DNA of 7,937 nucleotides from the NCBI GenBank assembly GCA_021781695.1, contig JAJXWG010000069.1, positions 1 to 7,937 on the forward strand, in the 5' to 3' direction. A program made the translations under genes and the position numbers. This DNA is from Pseudomonadota bacterium (lineage in GTDB: Bacteria > Pseudomonadota > Gammaproteobacteria > Burkholderiales > Gallionellaceae). This document shows positions 5,522 to 7,937 of the stretch, one piece after another (within the stretch, counting starts at the first letter, position 1; the number at the start of each line of letters is the position of its first letter). Below the pieces are notes generated by a model. The model searched no databases. It was not told where the DNA came from and saw only the letters and a list, made by a program, of their open reading frames with translations.

Positions 5522-6073
5522 CTACTGTTTTACTGCATAGATCGCGGGCAGATTGCGCCACGCGCCTTCGATGTCCATGCCGAAGCCGAACACAAAGCGG
5601 TCCGGCAGCTCCATGCCGACAAAATCCGCATACACAGGTTTTTTTCTGCCATGGTTCTTGTCGGCAAACACCGCACTGTAACAGCGTGCAGCCCCAAGTT
5701 CCATCACCCGCTGCTGCAACGCCGCCAGCGTATGACCTTCATCCAGAATATCGTCGAGCAGCAGCACAACCCGGTTTTTTACCGACTCATGCGGCTCCAC
5801 CTTCCAGTGCATCCTGCCGCCGGTGCGCGCATCGCCATACCGTGACACATGCACGTAATCAAAATCGAGCGGGAAATCAAGCAGCGGCAAGAGCTGGCCG
5901 GAAAACACCACAGCGCCACCCATCACCGAGAGCACCAGCGGGTGTTCACGGCTCAATGCGGCGTTGATCTGGCTTGCGACCTTGTGGAGGGCCGTTTGCA
6001 CCTCATCTGCGGTTTTCAGCAACTCGGCCTGCCGCAATATCTCGCACGCGCGCTGTGAAGAAATGCTCTTCAT
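5522..6073 (-). CDS. hpt: Hypoxanthine(-guanine) phosphoribosyltransferase
   Basis: A cytoplasmic purine-salvage enzyme joining hypoxanthine (or guanine) to PRPP to give IMP (or GMP). In 183 residues (E. coli Hpt has about 178) the PRPP-binding loop LLLDDILDEGHTL is at 104-116, with Asp111 matching the catalytic base of the family. Lys139 in FADKN matches the residue that contacts the 6-oxo group of the base, and PDRFVFGFGMD at 157-167 is the C-terminal purine-site segment. MGGA at 51-54 is the early PRPP-binding turn. The ATG at 6073-6071 overlaps the ligA stop as ATGA, with only a weak AAAG-type ribosome binding site, so coupling to ligA translation is likely. With mtnP next in the block, its role is probably to recover the hypoxanthine that enzyme releases. 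Guanine use cannot be judged from sequence alone. Confidence 0.95.
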   Translation of the reverse strand: MKSISSQRACEILRQAELLKTADEVQTALHKVASQINAALSREHPLVLSVMGGAVVFSGQLLPLLDFPLDFDYVHVSRYGDARTGGRMHWKVEPHESVKNRVVLLLDDILDEGHTLAALQQRVMELGAARCYSAVFADKNHGRKKPVYADFVGMELPDRFVFGFGMDIEGAWRNLPAIYAVKQ

Positions 6074-7937
6074 GCATCACTGCTTTCGATCAGGGACAGG
6101 AATTCGCGCTCGTCGAGCACCGCGATGTTCAGTTCACGCGCGCGTTCAAGCTTGCTGCCGCTGTCCATGCCGGCAACCAGATAATCCGTTTTCTTCGATA
6201 CGCTGCCCGCCACTTTCGCACCCAGGGATTCGAGTCTTTCCTTCGCGATATCGCGGCTCATCCCAAGTGTTCCCGTCAGCACGAAAGTCTTTCCGGACAA
6301 GGGCCGTGCGGTCCTGGCCTCGCTTTCCAGTGCGACGACGCCACCGCGATGCGGATCAAGCAATGCCTCGATGACCTCGACGTTGTGTTTTTCCGAAAAG
6401 AATGCGGCGATGCTTTGCGCCACCACAGGCCCCACATCGCGCACCTGCTGCAGTTTTTCCATATCCGCATGCATCAGATTTTCCAGCTTGCCAAAATGGC
6501 GCGCCAGATCCTTTGCAGTCGCCTCCCCCACATTGCGTATGCCCAATGCAAAGATGAAGCGCGCAAGCGTGGGTTTCCTGCTCTTGTCGATCGCAGCCAG
6601 CAGGTTGTGCGCGGATTTCTCACCCATGCGCTCAAGCCCTGACAGCGTCTCATGATTCAATTTGCGCTGGTCATAAAGATCGGCCGGCGTATCAACCAGA
6701 TGCGCATCGACAAGCTGCTCGACCAGCTTGTCGCCCAGCCCGTCGATGTTCATCGCGCGCCTAGATGCGAAGTGCAGCAGGGCCTGCTTGCGCTGTGCCG
6801 CGCAGAACAAGCCTCCCGTGCAGCGCCAGTCTGCCTCGCCTTCCTCCCTGACGATATGGCTGCCGCATACCGGACATTTCCCATCCAGCCATTTATAAAG
6901 ATCGAAGCGCCCCTCTTCCCTGCGCTCACCCGCCTCTTGCACCACGCCGACCACCTCTGGGATCACATCGCCCGCGCGCCGCACGATCACCCTGTCGCCG
7001 ATGCGCACATCCTTGCGCCTGGTTTCATCCTCGTTGTGCAGGGTGGCATTGGACACCGTGGTGCCGCCGACGAATACCGGTTCGAGCTTGGCCACGGGCG
7101 TGAGTTTTCCGGTGCGCCCAACCTGGATGTCGATGCCGCGCACGATGGTCACCTGCTCTTCCGCCGGAAACTTGTGCGCGCAGGCCCAGCGCGGTTCGCG
7201 CGACACAAAGCCCAGGCTTTCCTGCAAGGCGATGCTATTGACCTTGTACACCACGCCGTCGATGTCGAACGGCAGCTGATCCCGCATGCTCTCGATGTGG
7301 CGGTGAAACTCCACCAGCCCCAAAGCGCCTTTGACCACACGGCGCATATCGTTGACGGGGAGCCCCCATGCTTCCAGTTGGTCGAGCAGTTCCTGATGCG
7401 TTTGGGGCTTCCAGCCCTGCACTTCGCCCAGACCATAGGCAAAGAATTTCAAAGGCCGCCTTGCCGCAAGGGCGGGATCGAGCTGGCGTATGCTGCCCGC
7501 AGCACCGTTCCTGGGATTGACCAGTGTGGGCAAACCCAGTTCGCGCTGCGCCGCATTGTATTTCTCAAAATCGTCGCGGCGCATGTAGATTTCGCCGCGC
7601 ACTTCCAGAATGTCGGGTGGGGAACCTTCAAGCGTAAGCGGAATCTGGCGGATGGCATGCCTGACGTTTTGCGTCACATCCTCACCGACTTCACCGTCGC
7701 CGCGGGTTGCAGCCTGGATCAGCACGCCCTCCTCATAGCGCAAATTGATCGCCAGTCCGTCGAACTTAAGCTCGCAGGCATATTCAATCGGTGCATCTCC
7801 ATCCAGGCCAAGCTCGCGCCTCACTCTCGCATCGAAGGCAACCGCACCCTGATCGCTGATGTCCGTCTCGGTGCGTATAGACAGCATGGGCACGACATGG
7901 CGCACTGGCTTGAACATCTCCAGCGGCCGGCCGCCAA
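6070..7937 (-). CDS. ligA: NAD-dependent DNA ligase LigA, 5' end beyond window
   Basis: Seals nicks in replication and repair using NAD+. The reading frame runs off the right edge: 621 complete codons are visible and about 55-60 N-terminal residues (the NMN-binding Ia region) are missing, judged by the place of the catalytic lysine. Numbering from the Met at 7917: adenylation motif ELKFDG with Lys51; VRGEIYM at 106-112; DIDGVVYKVN at 218-227; AHKFPAEEQ at 247-255; OB-fold segment VGRTGKLTPVA at 266-276; zinc finger Cys348, Cys351, Cys366, Cys372; about four helix-hairpin-helix motifs at 391-520; and a BRCT domain from about 540 to the end (GKTFVLTGTLG). The Met at 7917 is not the true start, because family-like residues (GGRPLE) continue upstream in frame. 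The segment MLSIRTETD differs from the widespread MLSLDNAF. The stop overlaps hpt by 4 bp. The block's promoter is outside the window. Confidence 0.97.
   Translation of the reverse strand, partial: GGRPLEMFKPVRHVVPMLSIRTETDISDQGAVAFDARVRRELGLDGDAPIEYACELKFDGLAINLRYEEGVLIQAATRGDGEVGEDVTQNVRHAIRQIPLTLEGSPPDILEVRGEIYMRRDDFEKYNAAQRELGLPTLVNPRNGAAGSIRQLDPALAARRPLKFFAYGLGEVQGWKPQTHQELLDQLEAWGLPVNDMRRVVKGALGLVEFHRHIESMRDQLPFDIDGVVYKVNSIALQESLGFVSREPRWACAHKFPAEEQVTIVRGIDIQVGRTGKLTPVAKLEPVFVGGTTVSNATLHNEDETRRKDVRIGDRVIVRRAGDVIPEVVGVVQEAGERREEGRFDLYKWLDGKCPVCGSHIVREEGEADWRCTGGLFCAAQRKQALLHFASRRAMNIDGLGDKLVEQLVDAHLVDTPADLYDQRKLNHETLSGLERMGEKSAHNLLAAIDKSRKPTLARFIFALGIRNVGEATAKDLARHFGKLENLMHADMEKLQQVRDVGPVVAQSIAAFFSEKHNVEVIEALLDPHRGGVVALESEARTARPLSGKTFVLTGTLGMSRDIAKERLESLGAKVAGSVSKKTDYLVAGMDSGSKLERARELNIAVLDEREFLSLIESSDA

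Noticed and set aside
5484..5526. Short AGTAGTTAGTAG tract as a tandem repeat array or mobile remnant
   Set aside because: Only about 12 bases are repetitive, part of it in the hpt stop region; too short to support a repeat family from this window alone.
5368..6642. Long plus-strand frames (199 and 222 codons) at 5368-5967 and 5974-6642
   Set aside because: They run antisense to mtnP, hpt and ligA, have low-complexity Arg/Ala/Pro-rich translations and recognisable domains are absent.
7915..7917. ATG 7917 as the start of ligA
   Set aside because: The frame stays open to the window edge with family-like residues GGRPLE before it, and the N-terminal Ia region would be absent; the gene is simply cut by the window.

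Overview
This is a compact, roughly 55-60% GC (by eye) stretch of a bacterial chromosome that looks like housekeeping DNA from a betaproteobacterium. The basis is the overall style of RadA, DinG/YoaA and LigA, in particular the LigA segment that reads MLSIRTETD where many other bacteria have MLSLDNAF. From memory this resembles Nitrosomonadales/Gallionellales-type proteins, but no search was run and the assignment is tentative. There are seven protein genes, two of them cut by the window ends. No RNA gene, mobile element or CRISPR array was seen, and no gene-free stretch reaches 300 bases.

Layout. Bases 1-1108 (minus) hold the 5' part of radA. A 126-bp divergent intergenic region (1109-1234) follows, carrying three overlapping inverted repeats and a possible promoter. 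A DinG/YoaA-type iron-sulfur helicase gene runs on the plus strand (1235-3166). Only 11 bp separates it from the convergent end of a five-gene minus-strand block, read in the order ligA (7937-6070, 5' end missing), hpt (6073-5522), mtnP (5483-4737), def (4734-4201) and a TrkA/RCK-type potassium channel (4200-3178). The junctions are a 4-bp overlap, a 38-bp gap, a 2-bp gap and a direct abutment, so the block is probably one transcript with translational coupling.

How the genes fit together. RadA, the helicase and NAD-dependent DNA ligase all act in replication-fork repair and strand joining, although they are not co-transcribed. hpt and mtnP form a purine-salvage pair. The mtnP product has the sequence signature of the 6-oxopurine (methylthioinosine) subgroup, whose product hypoxanthine is the substrate of the Hpt enzyme encoded just upstream. 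The def gene has no fmt neighbour in view, so it may be a second deformylase copy. 

The most interesting observations are: (1) a well-placed ribosome binding site inside the channel gene in front of Met108, predicting a separate cytoplasmic RCK subunit as known for MthK; (2) an atypical TIGYE selectivity filter in the same channel; (3) the hypoxanthine-producing and hypoxanthine-consuming gene pair; and (4) overlapping, mutually exclusive inverted repeats upstream of a helicase gene that lacks a ribosome binding site. I saw no clear sign of a wholly new system.
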